From Gamarada debralockiae (lineage: Eukaryota; Ascomycota; Leotiomycetes; Helotiales; Hyphodiscaceae), in the NCBI GenBank assembly GCA_002803225.1, contig NXFV01001812.1:1-64000 (forward strand): a DNA stretch of 64,000 nt, given 5' to 3'. The translations under genes were made by a program, and so were the position numbers. Shown here in pieces: positions 35,350 to 47,365 of this stretch (the first letter of the stretch is position 1; the number at the start of each line of letters is the position of its first letter). The notes under the pieces were generated by a model. That model was not told the origin of the DNA. It did not search any database and saw only the letters and a program-made list of their open reading frames with translations.

Positions 35350-38300
35350 ATGGCCTCCCTCTGGTCAAAACCAACTTCCGAACCCCTTAAAGACAACGCA
35401 GATGTCGCAGACACAGGCCTCGCAGATGTTGGGCTTCCAGCCCCTCAATCGCTAGCCGGCGTTTCTATGGGACGTCCTCAGCTCCAGCGAAACCAACCTC
35501 AACCCCCTCCTCCACACCAGCCTCCCCCACCACCGTCTCCACAACAAGCTAACAACCCGAACGATTCTCTCTCATTGATACAACTGCGGCGCATTGTCAC
35601 CGAATTCCCCAAAGTCGACCCTACCTCGTACGCGTTCACGTACAGCGACACCGCGACTTTCGAAGAAGAGGTTGATGAATGGTTCTCCTACAATGACGCG
35701 GAATTCAAGCGGCTGCATCGCGCGAAGGACACGTTCGAGAGGCGGTGGAAGAAATTCGCTGGGAAACCATGGCTGGATGTAGATAAGGAACAACATGAGA
35801 AGTTCGTCAAGCAGGAGATCGATGACTTGCGTGATACGGATCTTCGAAGGAGGTGCAAAGGCCTGCAGACAACTCTACATATTATCCTAGGAGTATGGGA
35901 CGAGACTGCTGGAATGAAAGCTCCTGAGGCGGAGGAGGCAAAGGGCAAAGAAAAAGCGGAAGCTGAAGAGCCTAATGACGAGGCAGACGCGGGTAAAAAC
36001 GCTGAGATGAAACCTAAAACGAAGGCTACTGAACCTCAACTCGAACAAATGAGAGCGGGAATTCTTCTTGTTGCGGAAGCTGGAGGTATAGCCCTGCTAT
36101 ATCAGGTTATGCAAGATGCATTTAAGTGTCTTTGGTAAGGAATCTATTGTCTTACTTGAGACTCCACTCACGTTGTGAAGGGATGACGAATTCCGGGAGT
36201 CCCAACTCTTGGAAGAGGACATTCCATTCATCCAGGACGAACTGGATAACGTCACGACAATCTTATACCTGATCATTGAAGGAGTTCGAAATGATCCAGA
36301 GTTTTTGAGGTCTGCGCGAACGAAGCTCCGTAAGCAACTTTCACCAACGAAATCTTATATTCTCATATTCTGACAATTTTCAGTTGAATTAAATCCAGGT
36401 CTGGTGGACTACTTCGTGACCATTACTGCAAGACTTCGATGGGATGAGGCCAATGAGTTACCTCAAACGAGAGTCAGTGAAACGGAACCTATTTATGGCA
36501 AACGCTAACTTCCGTAGATCTTCCTCCTCTTTTGGAAATCCATTCTACTGGTCTTCGGTGGGACTAAAGAGGTCGACGCGATCAAAAAGGCCACTGATGA
36601 GTTGACCAAATTCAATGACGATGCTGACAAAATCATCACAGCGTCTCCACTAGACTATCATATTTTCCGCCAGGAGATCACATCAAAGTACCCCGCATAC
36701 ACCCCACCACAACCATTGATACCCCTGGAACCTGACAATAACTCGATTCTTCCCCCACTTCCAAATCGACCGAGCAGAGCCAATGGAGCCAACGGCATCA
36801 TCCCACCTCCAATGAACGTGAATAGCAGTGGTGCATCTATTCTTCATCAACCTGTGCATATTGCAACACCGGCTCCCTCCCCTCCTCCCTCACCACCCGT
36901 TGGTGGCAAAGCTGGGAAGAAGCAAAACTACCAGACCAATCAAAACTTTCCATTCATGTATCCTCCATTGGATAGTACGAGCAATAGTGCTGGAGGTAAA
37001 GGCGCAGCAGGACTACAAGAGCTGCTCGTTGGTCGCAAATGGGAAGGAAGTGACATACCGAAGTCGATTCTGGAAGCTGGCGAATTATTTGCGAATAGAA
37101 TGCGCATGACCAGGGCTATACGCCAATTGTGGAATGAACGAGAAAAATTCCTGAAGTTTGAGCGGGGATGGGAAGACGAAGGAAACAATGATATTGAGGA
37201 GATCGACCTGGAAAATGATCTGGAGAAGAAACTGACCCTGGACGATCCGAAACAAATAATCCCCGAGGTCGACTATGGACCAAATAAGGATGTCGGTGAA
37301 GAAGTAAAGGAGAAGTTGGACATGGTAGAAGGATTTTATGTAAGTTCTGCCGCAGCTTCCCAGCTACTTAGCTCATCGTGAACAGCGAGAATCCATCCCA
37401 CATCTCCAATCATTGGTGATAGTGCTGTTGAAGGCAGTTTTGGCCAATGTCACGGCTCTCATTACTCAACCAATAAGCCAACAGCAAGGAGGTCTAGCTC
37501 CGGGATATAGGTCAGAGATCAATCTTCGTGCAAATGGTGTCCAGCAAAATCGACAACAGGATCCTGCCAATATGCCTTTACCAAATACCACTGATCCCGC
37601 GGATCTGCCAATTGATGAGATTGAAGCCATGAGGTCTCGGGAAATCACAGCCAAAGCAGTATCCGGAATTCTTCTCATCCTGTTGAAGTGGTTCAAAGTT
37701 TCCCGTAAGATTCTCCGTCCACTTTGGAGAGGACATGACTGACCGACTTTGCATAGATATCCTGAAATTTGAATACTTCACTCAACTTCTGCTGGACTCG
37801 AACTATCTACCCCTGGTCTTGAAGCTGTTTGCTCACCAAGAAATCGACAAAGTAGTCGATAGCAAATCAGATCGCGATGAAATGAGGTAGGTTCCATCCC
37901 AAATTTCCAGTTCTCGTACTCACCAACCACAGCTTCTTTGCGTTCTGTAACGGGAATAGCAAGCACGCACCGATTGACCTTGAGCCCGAAGAAGAGAGCG
38001 AAGACGAAGCGGCCCCGCCACCTATCAAAATGCGCCGTGAACTCCCTCTTGCAGTCCCTGAAGTCGAAGACAAGCTTCCTGCACTTGCTTTCCAAGAAGG
38101 CCAACACGCAGCAAAGCGATCTATACCATCCGTTGACGAGCTGGGCTATCCCACGACCGAGCCACCATCCGAACCTATCACCGAATTCTCGTGGCGGAAT
38201 TTCTTCTCCTGCATCAATTTCCTGCGAGTAATGCAGAAGATCTGCAAACATAAAGCACATCGCAATCTCCTCCTCGTGCAATACAAATCCTCGAACATCC

Positions 38301-38719
38301 TCAAAAAATCACTCAAGATCCCGCAGTCCGAACTACGATTATACACACTCAAGCTATTCAAAAATCAAGTTCCATACTGCGGACGCAAATGGCGACAGGG
38401 CAACATGCGTGTAATCACTGCGGTGTATCTACACTGCCGCCCGGAATTACGAGACGATTGGCTGGCCGGCAGCGATGTCGATGCCGAAGTTGAAGAGGCG
38501 CTCCCGCTTGAGCAAGCATTGAGAGCATTAACGCATTGGCATAATATTAAGCGGTATCCGGATCAAATGGGCGCAGACACAAAATTATTAGAAGAGGAGC
38601 ATGATTTTTTCGTGCGGGAACTGGAGAGGATGGAATGGGTTGATGATATGAGCGGTGAAGGGGAGAGCGTGGCAGATAGTGGATGGGAAGGCATGGGCAA
38701 TGGATTATCAGCATGGTAA
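35350..38719 (+). CDS. ham-2: HAM-2/Far11 (STRIP-type) subunit of the STRIPAK complex
   Basis: Seven exons give 1026 residues: 35350-36134, 36181-36329, 36384-36472, 36518-37339, 37386-37704, 37757-37886 and 37933-38719. Introns are 45-54 nt and all phases close. After a disordered proline-rich N-terminus (PPPPHQPPPPPSPQ near 50-65) comes the N1221 region (EVDEWFSYNDAEFKRLHRAK, WDDEFRESQLLEEDIPFIQD). The C-terminal DUF3402 region includes RESIPHLQSLVIVLLKAVLA, FEYFTQLLLDSNYLPLVLKL and FFSCINFLRVMQKICKHKAH. STRIP proteins scaffold the PP2A-striatin kinase-phosphatase complex at the nuclear envelope/ER. In Neurospora HAM-2 is required for hyphal fusion; in yeast Far11 acts in pheromone arrest. 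Nothing is missing; an acidic insert lies before the DUF3402 part. Confidence 0.9.
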
Positions 38720-41092
38720 TATTAGTCACGACATCAATGTTATAGTCGGAATAGCGGGTAGAGATGAAGAGGGTATGCGTTGTGGTGTTGCATGAAGGCA
38801 TAATGTTGGAACGCATAATGAAGGAAGTTCAATTTTCCGTCCGGCTTTTCGTCTCTTGCCGTGTCCTGGAACTGGAGCATTTCTGTTGCACGTCGCATTT
38901 AAATTTCCGAGAAATACCAAGGAGGGAACTTGATTGTTTGTTAGTCAGGGATTAATGTCGCATGTTATAGGAAGGAGCTTTTGTTTTGAGCGCAGGGGTT
39001 GGGGGCTAGGGCTGAGCACTCATCTTTCATGCGTGGGTTGCCAAGTGGCATGTTTTCATTTCAGCTCAATTGAATGTGTTTGGGCGATCGGGTACTTTTG
39101 CGGTGCGTTGTTCTTGCAGATCGCACCGCGTTTCTTGGTTGAAGCTATTCCGAGGCAAGGTCGTGGCGGGAGAAGGAGCTCCTCTACCCTGTTAGGACAG
39201 CAGCATTTCTGCTGAAGAGTCGCCTGACTAAGGGCTTATTTATAGGATCAGTTGTACACATTCCTATCTTTCAATCTATAATTTGCCATTTTGTTGCAGA
39301 TCGTACTTCTGCATTACCAACCATGGTCGTCGAGTTGCCACCATTGGCGCTTGTTCTGCAGTGAGGCGGTGAGCCGAGTGGCGACGCTTATTGTGGAAAT
39401 TGACCTTCGCTGATGAATAACAGAAGTTCCAGGAATCAACCTCATATAAAAGGCTCTGGCTATAAAATTGTAAATGCTAGCGCAGTGAGGGTTTGCTGTT
39501 CCTTTTGATGGTCGAATATGCAATTACATCTAACCTCCAAAGGCGGTGCATTCGATCGACTCAAGGCGATCCCTGAAAGCTTTTTGGGACAAGTGGCGCC
39601 TCGTAACTCGAAATATTGATGTAAAATGAGTGCCATTTCGAGGCTCATTACCTATAGCAGCCTTCATATCACGCTACTGGTGCCATTGGCGGCACATAAG
39701 TGTTTCCGTGACTTTGTTATGTCAAGTGACCCCACAAGCAAAGCAAAGCAAAGTCCTCCGTTTGTGGTGTCATTGGTGATGGTATGCACTCAAGTTTCAT
39801 CGGAAAATCATATTAAATCAATTTTCTACCGACATCTTGAACTTCTTGGCGGGACATATATCTCGGCTGACGAGTCCACCATTCCTCATACCCGTAAACC
39901 TTGAATTTCTCCATCCGTTCCCACCCGAAGATCCTCCTCGATTGTAGAAAAACAGTCGATGCGTATCCACCCCATCTGAAAGCTTCCCAAACTTCCATTC
40001 ATGTCATAAGATTCAGCGTCAGTCCATCCTCAGCCTTCCACTTCATGGCGAATTTCCATTTTTTTTTTCTCATCACTCAAGCACGCACTCTTGTCTGATG
40101 ATGGCAAGGTAAAGTATATATATTCTCGCGTTGCGTCAAGGCGAGAGAGGGCAGATGAACCAAGTTTTTTGGTGCAACTCGTGCATTTTCCTTTTCTTAT
40201 CGGCGGTGTTCTAGGAATCGTGCGGATTATTGATGTCGAATACGACTTGAGTTTCAGGAGGCAGCTCAGGACTCTCCTCTGGGATGTGTTCTTCAATTAT
40301 TTCTTGAACAGTACTTTCAATTCTTCGTAATTATCTCTACCTTGGGGGTTGAATGGCTTTCGGTGGTGAATCGCTTGTGCACAGTTCGCGGTCGCATTTG
40401 TCAGCTTTCTGGTGCCAGCACCAGGGGGTTGACAAGTCTCATGAGACAGCCGAGTTTTCAACCCACTTGTAACTTCACAACTCAACTCAAAATAAAATTC
40501 TATGATGACAGTTTTGTTTGCCGCAATTGACTCTATATTTCCATAAACTATATATGTATTTTATCGCTGTGGTGTTGGTGCAGAAGACTGATAAGGTTTT
40601 CAGGTGTCTCATGAGACTTGTCAACCCCTGGTGCAGTTCCGTGGAAACCTTGCCAGCGACCTTGCCCTTTGCTTCTGCAACCCATTGAGAGAACATTGTC
40701 GGCTTAGTTACTGGCATTCTTTTCTAAGTTCGAATGGATAGTGGCTCCGTATATTTATTCGCGGAACAATCAAGAACTGCAGCCTTTTAGTTGCGGTCGT
40801 CAGTTCATATGAAATCATATGGAAAATGTGCGCTGGAGCGAATGGCCTATTATTTTCTACCGTTCTTTCCGCCGACATGAGTTGAGACTAGTTATCAATT
40901 AACATGATATGATAGCGTACCAAACTTCATTGCCCAGCCATCAAGCTGCGAGTTCAAGTGTGGGCGGTCACATCTTGGATCACGTGATATTGGTCTCGAG
41001 TGAGAAGTCGCGATTTTATGCTTCTCAGGCGCTGTATGGAACTTGATTCTAGACTTCTCGGGCTAATATTGGAAGGCAACTCCAACACAGGC
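38720..41092. other. Intergenic; contains an inverted-repeat element
   Basis: No gene supported over 2.3 kb. Frames around 38764-39215 and 39626-40330 have non-coding composition. The only structure I see is the inverted repeat at 40419-40633, listed separately. Confidence 0.4.
40419..40633. repeat. Inverted repeat, ~29-bp arms with palindromic 12-mer
   Basis: The left arm at 40419-40447 and the right arm at 40606-40633 are reverse complements over 28-29 bp with a single G indel. Each arm ends inward or outward in GTCTCATGAGAC, itself a perfect palindrome. The total span is 215 bp with about 158 bp between arms and no coding potential. The size and terminal inverted repeats fit a small MITE-like element or its remnant; a target-site duplication was not evident. 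Confidence 0.55.
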
Positions 41093-42531
41093 TCACTGCT
41101 TGTGGACAATAATTGTCTTCAACTTGGTAAACTCCTGCAACCTCCAGCGACTGTTCCGAGAGCCCCACCCAGTATTTTTCGTACCTGGACTAGGCACAAA
41201 TGCTACTGATGAATCAACTTCGGCCCTCAGAACATGAAAGTGTGCGTACGTGCCGTCACCATATACTGTGAGGTCATTGACATGAACCTGTACGATCTCC
41301 AAAGCATCCCCAATCTCAAACGCGCGCATGAGATTCGTAGTATGAATGGAAGTTGAGAACCCATAATCAGTGTCGTTCACAAGCTTAATGACTTCCTCGT
41401 CATTGTCAACGACAAATACCGCAACAGGAGGTCCAAAGCTTCGTCCCAATATAAAGTCATGTCCTTTGTCACACCAGTCACGATGTGAGAACTGTTGTAG
41501 CTGTGCTCGGGACCACCAAGGATGAAGTTGGCTCCTTTGGCTTTTGCTTCGACGAGTTTGTCGCGGGATTTCTTCGACATATTTCCTGTGACTGGAAACC
41601 CAACATCGAATGACTCGGCTTTTGCTTCGAGAAACTCGATGAAATGTTCGGTGATGCTTTTTATGATGATTCTTTCGGTGCCATAGCAAACTGTCCGTGG
41701 CCTCATAAAAGCTACACGCCTCGTCAAAATCATCACAGTTGGGGGGATTGAGAGACACTCACCTCCTGTAATGCATTTCGTCGCGGCGATATCTCAGTCC
41801 GCACCCTCCAGAACAATGGCCACAGCCTTATCTCCCACCTCCATGAGCACAGGCTTCAGGCATTTGCCTGCAGTCGAGGCGACGATTGAACTCACTCCTG
41901 CACTACCAGTGAAGTTGACTTTCCGAACTGCCTTGTGTGCAACCAAGGTTTCCGTCACTTCAGGTGCCTCCTTCCGGCTGGTCAGGATGATATTGATCAC
42001 TCTCTGCGGCACACCAGCTTCCAAGAGAGCCTCGACCAGCATGTGATGGGACTCGGCCAACAGCTCTGAAGCTTTAAGGCGGCAGTACAGCCAGCGCCGA
42101 TGATGCAAGCAAGTGATCTACCCGCCAAAATGGCCGTCACATTCCGCGGAGCGATGAGACTTTGGAGGCAATCTCTCGAATGGTATCAATGGTATAGTAG
42201 AGCTGAAACTTCGCATAGTCGTACGAGCAAGGACTCGGCTCGCGTTATGTCGATGAATTCTGTTGCGACAAACTCTAATTTATCGGCGGTACGCAGGAGA
42301 ACGTTGCGGCGCCCCATGACTGAGGCATGCTTCCAGGTCTCGAACGCTTTGGCTGCAGTGCCAACCACAGGTGTTGCTGTGGTGTTATCTGCACCTTGGG
42401 CAAGGTAGAGCTCTTGCTGTTTCTATTTGAGAAGGCTGGGAACTGGATTCTTTGGTGGAATTGAAATGCGCACCACCAATTAGTAAAGGGACAACTCCCA
42501 TATCTTTGACTTTGTTGAGTAGAGTCGCCAT
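41093..42531 (-). pseudogene. Aldehyde dehydrogenase relic
   Basis: From an ATG at 42531 the minus strand reads MATLLNKVKDMGVVPLLIGG. After a frame break come FETWKHASVMGRRNVLLRTA and LEAGVPQRVINIILTSR, then KVNFTGSAGVSSIVASTAGK and the glutamate region LMEVGDKAVAIVLEGAD. Next is the catalytic-cysteine region RPRTVCYGTERIII, then FGPPVAVFVVDNDEEVIKLV and the end TKNTGWGSRNSRWRLQEFT. Order and spacing are those of a full-length ALDH of the vanillin/salicylaldehyde type. Frame changes near 42400, 42180 and 41460 and a TGA after LEGAD break it. Cys and Glu survive. One switch near 41715-41760 could be a genuine GTGAGT intron. It oxidised an aldehyde with NAD(P) when intact. Confidence 0.82.
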
Positions 42532-43091
42532 TTTGTTGGGAGTGGTTAGGAGCAAGTAATGAAGGAGGTTTGAGAACAGAGGTGTTCAGATAGATATCGA
42601 ACAACGTTGGGAGATACTTCCCTTTTCCCTCTTATACTTGTTGTCTTCTCTGTGAGATTTAATGAGGAGACCGAAATGTATTCCGAATATAGAACAGGGT
42701 ATGCATGAGAGGCTTAATAGACAACTTGTGCCCCATGGGTCGTCAGATTTAAGATAGCTCGCATTTTGGGAACGACTTCAAAGTAGATTAATGCGGTTTA
42801 TTGTACGTGGATCTTGACAGAGATGAGAGCACTTGAGCAGGAGAGGGAGACTCTTACGAATTGAGAGAAGGTTTGAGCTAAATAGGAGTAGTTGGGGTGA
42901 TTTAAGGCATACTCATGTCAGCTCCTTGGTGGTTGCCCAGGTAGGGAAGGCTCTTGTAAGGGCGGAATATCTGCCATTCATGACTTGAGATGTGTTGTAC
43001 GCCACCTAGAGAACAATCTCTCGTTGTGAGAGTGCATGTGCTCTCTGGAGCTGAGGCTCGAAGAGATGATGTATATACGAAGTAGCGGCGA
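42532..43091. other. Intergenic, nothing recognised
   Basis: The upstream flank of the ALDH relic and downstream flank of the next minus-strand gene. No frame, repeat or RNA gene is supported. Confidence 0.4.
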
Positions 43092-44000
43092 CTATGTCAA
43101 TCCCAGAGGTCGTGGGGATAGCGCGCCAACCACGCGTGATGGTGCGTAGGAGGCCTTAGTCCAAATTGGGGAAGAATTATGGGAAAGTTGCGAGTTGAGA
43201 GTGAGTTGGAAGTCGTTATTAGGACCTCCCAATTCAAATATCAAAGATCCCTGAATCGTACCTCCTCTCCGCTGACTTCGCCTCATCAACCACTCCGACA
43301 AATTCTCCAGCCTCCTCTGCGTCGCCACAAATAGCTTCTCTTGCGTCTTGTTGACCTCCCCTCTAATTTCTTTGAGCTGTGATTTAAATCCTTCAAGCCA
43401 AGCAATCGAGTGAGTAGCTGCGGTCTTATTTTCCTGAAACTGTACCAGCCATGCAAGGATATCCCGAAAGAACCGAAAGACGGATACTAAGCTCTCGGAG
43501 ATGGTGTAGTGAAGATCTGGATGCGAGAGAAGGAAGACATGATTACATAGGCATATTGCTCCAGAATATCAAAGTTACGAGCCTGGTCGACAGGTATGGT
43601 GAGAAGCTGGGCGGTCATATTGCTCGATTGGAGATTTAACTGATAGAGTGAGTCTTGATGGGTAGGTTTAAGTGAGGTTTAAGTGAGGTAGTGGGTCACT
43701 CACGCGGAGCAGAGAATCTAAGAACCCGCAGATGGGGTATCCGAAGACATTTGTTGGCGACATGGCTAGCTTGACTTCGGATCCGCGTCCTGGATCTTTA
43801 ATTCTACTCATGGCCCTGGAGTATAGTCGTGTTTTAGGCATACTCGGATCGAATTGAAATCTGGACAAGAGTGCTTTGAAAGAACGCCAGGAAGGCCCTT
43901 CCTCAGGTGCATCCAAAGTCAAGACCGGAGGGCTTTGAGAACGGAATTCTTGCCAAGCCTCTGAGAATTGTTCTCTCAGCTTTTGTCGCGCTGTACACAT
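43092..44000 (-). CDS. Unrecognised two-exon gene with one internal frame break
   Basis: I do not recognise this protein. Exon 1 (44000-43704) starts MCTARQKLREQFSEAWQEFR and ends FLDSLLR. A clear 64-nt intron (GTGAGT donor, TATCAG acceptor) leads in phase to LNLQSSNMTAQLLTIPVDQA and ILEQYAYVIMSSFS. Near 43530 the frame shifts by one without splice sites and continues HPDLHYTISESLVSVFRFFR, then a helical LKEIRGEVNKTQEKLFVATQ and RRLENLSEWLMRRSQRR, ending at 43092. Amphipathic helices dominate; there is no signal peptide or transmembrane segment. The helical character recalls N-terminal domains of fungal STAND proteins, but this is only an impression. It is either a young pseudogene or carries a sequencing indel. 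Confidence 0.45.
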
Positions 44001-44296
44001 TTTCGATTCTGGGTGCCTTGTCACCAGCCGCTACAGAAGTGGTTGTGTAAAGCGTCGTATGCGACTTGTAATTTGACATTGTGGATTGAATGACTTTGCA
44101 ATGTTCTTTAATGTCTTCCGTGGTCTGAGGTCTCACAACGATATCACTGCACTCCAAGTAAGTGTAAGCCTTTGGCAAAGCGTTTAAACTACTATGCTAT
44201 CCTCAGGTCATATGCCCAGCTCAGTTTCCATACGCTGATTCCATTCCTACCATCCACATGTCTATCCCTCCATCCCATCGAGATCGAGAGAGTAAT

Positions 44297-44722
44297 TTAT
44301 TGCTTAGCGGCCTCTGTACAATGAGTTAGATGGCTTCTATTAAAATTAAAACGACATATTTGGCTTGATACTACGCTGGGGCTGAGAAGATTGGAGAAGG
44401 TGGAGAACACGTACCCTTGTGGGCATCAGCCTTGGTGTCGTGGGAGGTCTGGTCCACCTTGTCTCCAACTGCGTCCTTGGCGGCGGTGGCACGGCTGGAA
44501 AGGCTTGCGTCGCTGTCCTTGGCGACGTTCTTGTTGGCCTCCTTCGAAGCTTCGGAAGTAGTGCCTTTGGCGGTCTCTGAGACGTAGTTTGCGGCGTTCT
44601 GGAGGAAGAAGATGTTAGCATTTGTTGTCAAGGCGGCAAGGATGAGGCAGGGTGTGCAGAGGAGCTGAAGCTCGAGAGCTTTGAAGGTAAAGCGAGTTGT
44701 AGCTTACCTTGATGGTCTCCAT
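44297..44722 (-). CDS. grg-1: GRG-1/CCG-1 family glucose-repressible, stress-induced peptide
   Basis: Three exons, complement(44708-44722), complement(44415-44598) and complement(44297-44313), give 71 residues starting METIKNAANYVSETAKGTTS and ending HDTKADAHKEAAKQ. The 109-nt first intron has a GTAAGC donor and a CTCCAG acceptor; the second ends TACAG. Length, the NAANYVSE start, the SKEANKNVAKDSDASL block and the ATAAKDAVGDKVD core are those of Neurospora GRG-1/CCG-1. That peptide is abundant, hydrophilic and induced by glucose depletion, the circadian clock, conidiation and stress; its biochemical role is unknown. It is LEA-like and probably disordered. The first exon codes only five residues, so it is easily missed by gene finders. 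Confidence 0.92.
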
Positions 44723-44821
44723 TGTGAAGTCTGTTTTTAGTTGGTTTGAGAGGTTGGTATGTGTTTGTTTTGAGATTGTTGGATGAGGGAGAAAGACGGT
44801 TCGAGGAGCGATGATGAAGGG

Positions 44822-44840
44822 TCTTATAAACCCTCCCCCT
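44822..44840 (-). promoter_or_regulatory. Candidate TATA box and STRE of grg-1
   Basis: About 100 nt upstream of the grg-1 start, the minus strand carries AGGGGGAGGGTTTATAAG. This combines an AGGGG stress-response element (complement of CCCCT at 44836-44840) with a TATA-like TTTATAA (44824-44830). An STRE next to a TATA box fits a strongly inducible stress and starvation gene. This is motif reading only. Confidence 0.4.
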
Positions 44841-46668
44841 AGCTTCTTTTCGCCAATTCACTCGGTCCTTCACATGAAGCCTAAAATACCGTACGTCATT
44901 TAGATTTCACTACTCAACTTGCTCTCGCTCAGTACTCCTTTCCCTTCCTTGTTGATGTTTTTGTATCTATGACGTGGGAGTTTAAAGGGGGAATGTTAAG
45001 CGAGCCAACTAGACTCCGAAATTTGACCCGTTGACGTCGCCCCCTGCGGAGTGGCGCACCACGCTCCCAGACTCCATCCATTCCCAAACAACCCAACATT
45101 CAAACTTAACCTTCTTAAGATCATGACGCCAGGCTAAGACAATGACATTTGTGGCTGTGCCAGGTTTTTGACCAAAATCCCATGTGGATGCGGTGACGGA
45201 GTTGGCCCTGCTAAAGGCATTCTTTCATCCCGAGGTGCAAATCCCCAGCCTGGCATCCTTGAAGGGTCTCGCATGTGCCCGCCCAGAAGCGGTGATCATA
45301 TGGAGAGTTGGGTTTAGCTTTGGCCAGTGAGAAGGGGAGGAGTGGCTTGATGACCAAAAGCTCCGGACGTACAGGCGAAATGTACATACTTCGTAATCGT
45401 GACGGAAGGAGAGTTCGCAGCATTGCGCAAGGAGAATATGCCTGCGAACTGCATGTGTATTTGCTCGGGTTTGATCGGAGGGAGCGGCCATAGAAGACGC
45501 GGCTAAATCAAACTGTACATCATACATTTGGAGATCCTTCAAGTGGAGGGATGGCTTCTTGACTTGCCTTTGGCTTGGAAACGGCCGTGGGGCTCCCTAT
45601 TTTGAGTCCTCCAGCCCAAGTCGGCCATTGAAGCTTTTACGTTTCTTCGTATTCACTACAATTCCCAGTGGAAAGCTTGAAGAATGAAAAGCAACCTGGG
45701 GAGATGAAGTTTTTCGACAACAATTGGCTGACAAATATTCAAGCAGCTACATTGTCATGGACGCATTCGCCCGGGCTGAGAAGCCTGGCCAAAATGGTGG
45801 AAAGCCTTGAATTGATTTCCCTACCGCGGGGCTTTTAGTCATCTCACCTACATCTCCAACCAAGGTCTGCTGTTTTATGGCGGGAAATCTTCAACGAGAA
45901 GAAATGATCAGTAATTGTTGTCAGCATATCTCTGTACCAGCAAGCTAAAATTCACGACGCGAATGCAATAAAAGGCAAAATTACTGCTTCTCGCCAAGCA
46001 AAGATATGGCTATTACCAAATTTCTTTGTTCGATGAAAAGGATATGAAGCCACATGTTGTCCATCCTACCCAAAGCCGAAGACCAGAAAAGCTGCCGGGG
46101 GTCCATGAAGGGGTCGTCCGAAACAATCATGACCAGCCCATCAAAAACTCTAATTTACGACTATTCCTTGACAAATAATCCAAGCAGGGGCAATCAAAAC
46201 GTCAAAGGGCAAACAATAGGTGTAAGTGCATGGAGCCGGGTGCCAAAGGTCGCATAATGCAGCTTCAGGGAAGATCCACTTGGCCGCGGTATCAGTGGAT
46301 CAGATAATTCTCATCTTATCTGATCGGTGTAGCTCATCGTATCTGGCCACCCCTTCTATTGCCGAACATAGTAGACGGAGGGTGGGCTGCTACGGTATTT
46401 CGTCATAATTCTCGTCTCCATTAGAAAAGGAGGTGCTGGTTGCGGCACGAGGCAATTTGGTAACCGGCTGTCACTCACGCCGCTTCTATATCCATTGGTT
46501 TAATGACATTTCTTGTTGCAGTCGAGAAGCTTAAAGACGTTAAATTACTGAGCATAGGGCTTTCCTATTCTCATAATCGAAAGCAAAACGAGTTGATTAA
46601 CAAGGGTATGCCAATATCACAACTTCGCACGCATCTTCATCCCGTCCCCCACCCCTTCCCCGGAGAAA
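44841..46668. other. Intergenic, nothing recognised
   Basis: 1.8 kb between two divergent genes, grg-1 (minus) and the C2H2 relic (plus). Small frames at 45211-45542 and 46054-46408 show no domain. No repeat was seen. Confidence 0.4.
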
Positions 46669-47365
46669 ATGGACTCGACCAATTCTCCTCCCCGCACCGC
46701 GAGAATTGAGTAGCTCGCTCATCCAAACACCACCTTCCCGCTTGTTGCAGGAGCACTCCTTCTTGGAGTTGGACAATGTTTTGTCACCAACTACCATCAC
46801 GGCACCTGAAGACTCTCTTCTATCCACGGCTACGATTTCCTCTTGCGAACCACGTTCATTATTTTCTAATCCGTCCAACAATACTCTACCAACATCTGCG
46901 CAGTGGTCCAGTTCTCCTTCAATCTCCAAAACCCAGCATTCCGATTCGCTGTCTGAACTCCTCTTTTCTCTTCCAGTTCCCAGCTCGAAATCTCCATTCT
47001 GTTGTCCGGATTGTCTGAGGAAGTTCTCCATTCAAGAGAAAGCAAGATACGGATCGCCCTCCTCCCTCCAAGTTCTAACACTGAGCTTAATTGCTAGAAA
47101 TCACACAGCATCTTACCGACACATCCACAAATGCAAGCACAATGGCTGTGGTTGGAGTTACGACTGTTCGAAAGACCTCCACAGACATGAGCGGAGACAT
47201 GATGCGGGCGCAAGGCGATATACATGTCGTGCTGCGGAATGTGCGTCTCATGCTCGCTGGACGAGGAAGAGTTTCAGTAGGCAGGATTTGTTGGGTTGGC
47301 ATATGAGAGAATTCCATCCTGTTGTTGAGGTCAGAGATATTAATTTGTGTATGAGAAGTAGATGA
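46669..47365 (+). pseudogene. C2H2 zinc-finger protein gene, probably inactivated
   Basis: The ATG at 46669 gives MDSTNSPPRTARIE and a stop. One frame over, SSLIQTPPSRLLQEHSFLEL continues without any ATG, so a 1-nt change near 46706 seems to have separated start and body. The body is Ser-rich, then has zinc-finger modules: CPDCLRKFSIQEK, then KCKHNGCGWSYDCSKDLHRH with ERRHD, then YTCRAAECASHARWTRKSFS and LLGWHMREFH. Between the first and second modules lie 51 nt (47047-47097) that look exactly like an intron (TTCTAAC branch, TGCTAG acceptor), except that the donor is AT instead of GT. Excision would restore QEKARNHTASYRHIH. Reading through keeps the frame open but inserts 17 residues. When intact it was probably a DNA-binding regulator. 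Confidence 0.6.
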
